A stretch of DNA of 64,000 nt from positions 1,701,351-1,765,350 of the forward strand of contig NZ_KB913028.1 of assembly GCF_000384135.1 (NCBI RefSeq), written 5' to 3'. Made by a program: the position numbers and the translations under genes. The DNA comes from Succinispira mobilis DSM 6222 (GTDB lineage: Bacteria > Bacillota > Negativicutes > Acidaminococcales > Succinispiraceae). The notes under the pieces are model-generated. The model saw only the letters and a program-made list of their open reading frames with translations. It made no database searches and was not told the origin of the DNA. Of this stretch, positions 63,689 through 64,000 are shown one piece after another (position 1 is the stretch's first letter; every line of letters starts with the position of its first letter).

Positions 63689-64000
63689 ATCCTAATACCA
63701 CTTTTGTAAAATCAACAATTTTTAAAACTAATTCACGAATATTTACTAATAAAGCTAGCCGATTATTTTTTATCTCTTCATCTTTATCCATTACCATTAC
63801 TTTTTCAAAGAAATAATTTATCGGTTCTACCAATTTGTTTATTACTTGTAGTGCAACTAAATATTCACCTTCAGTTATAGCCGCTTCAATAGCTGTTTTC
63901 TGTTGGTTAAATTGTTTGCACAATTCTATTTCCGCCGCCTCCAATAATTTTTCTTCTCGCACAACACCAGCCTGTGCTACATTTTTGGTCAAATTTGCTA
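63687..64000 (-). CDS. glyS: Glycine--tRNA ligase beta subunit, C-terminal fragment
   Basis: The minus-strand frame is open from the window edge to the stop at 63687. The visible 104 residues form the helical DALR-like anticodon-binding end of bacterial GlyS: KLLEAAEIELCKQF, ALQVINKLVEPINYFFEKVMVM and NRLALLVNIRELVLKIVDFTKVVL. GlyS works with the alpha subunit GlyQ to charge tRNA-Gly, including the two glycine tRNAs in this window. The N-terminal part lies outside. Confidence 0.9.
   Translation of the reverse strand, partial: ANLTKNVAQAGVVREEKLLEAAEIELCKQFNQQKTAIEAAITEGEYLVALQVINKLVEPINYFFEKVMVMDKDEEIKNNRLALLVNIRELVLKIVDFTKVVLG

Overview
The window reads as chromosome of an AT-rich, anaerobic, low-GC Gram-positive-lineage bacterium. 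Supporting this are a glmS ribozyme, cdaA-cdaR-glmM-glmS, PcrA, NAD-dependent LigA, GatCAB, RarA, an Rrf2 regulator, a HutP-family protein, an iron-sulfur L-serine dehydratase, DcuC and a FabK-type reductase. PocR-type chemoreception and the overall gene mix would fit the Negativicutes, but that placement is inference. Most starts are ATG/GTG/TTG preceded by strong GGAGG-like ribosome binding sites, and many operons end in clear hairpin terminators.

Layout. 1-3.4 kb: tail of an oligopeptide ABC ATPase, a soluble PocR-type chemoreceptor, tRNA-Thr, a phosphoribosyltransferase and a GNAT acetyltransferase. 3.44-16.14 kb: an integrative element of about 12.65 kb inserted in tRNA-Gly(CCC). It is bounded by 45-bp perfect direct repeats of the tRNA 3' end. 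A Tn916-like integrase/excisionase module lies at the right end, with a filamentous-phage-type (gene II/X) replication protein, two XRE regulators, a zinc-ribbon protein and several unknown genes. The left half is accessory and partly decayed: an older integrase relic, the C-terminal stub of a type I restriction HsdR cut by an IS3-family element, and directly downstream of hsdR an intact 544-residue protein with a HEPN-like R-x4-H motif. 16.1-30 kb: a second unusual chemoreceptor, a flavin reductase, the cell-wall/c-di-AMP cluster (cdaA, cdaR, a FAD protein, glmM, glmS with ribozyme), a YqeG phosphatase, a two-component system, a YhcH protein and an ABC-F ATPase.

30-47 kb: a TtcA-like PP-loop protein, pcrA-ligA-gatCAB on the plus strand, then DcuC with a dipeptide epimerase facing a sodium/solute symporter-HutP operon. 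A serine dehydratase (beta, alpha) with RidA follows, which is metabolically coherent because RidA clears the enamine produced by serine dehydratase. A fumarate-reductase-like flavoprotein and a tRNA Asp-Gly-Trp cluster with a consensus promoter come next. 48-58 kb: c-di-GMP proteins (degenerate GGDEF plus EAL, HD-GYP), an acetate-type transporter, rarA-rrf2-mnmA, and an ArsR regulator convergent with a metal P1B-ATPase and its HMA protein. 58-64 kb: FabK-like protein, ilvD, and a leucine-rich leader peptide with a long untranslated region ending in a terminator hairpin. That region precedes a MalT/LuxR-type regulator lacking a recognisable P-loop. The 3' end of glyS closes the window.

The most interesting items are the HEPN-like cargo gene, the leader-peptide/long-leader unit before the MalT-like regulator, the HutP operon with UAG triplets near its start, and the compound tRNA-Gly element.
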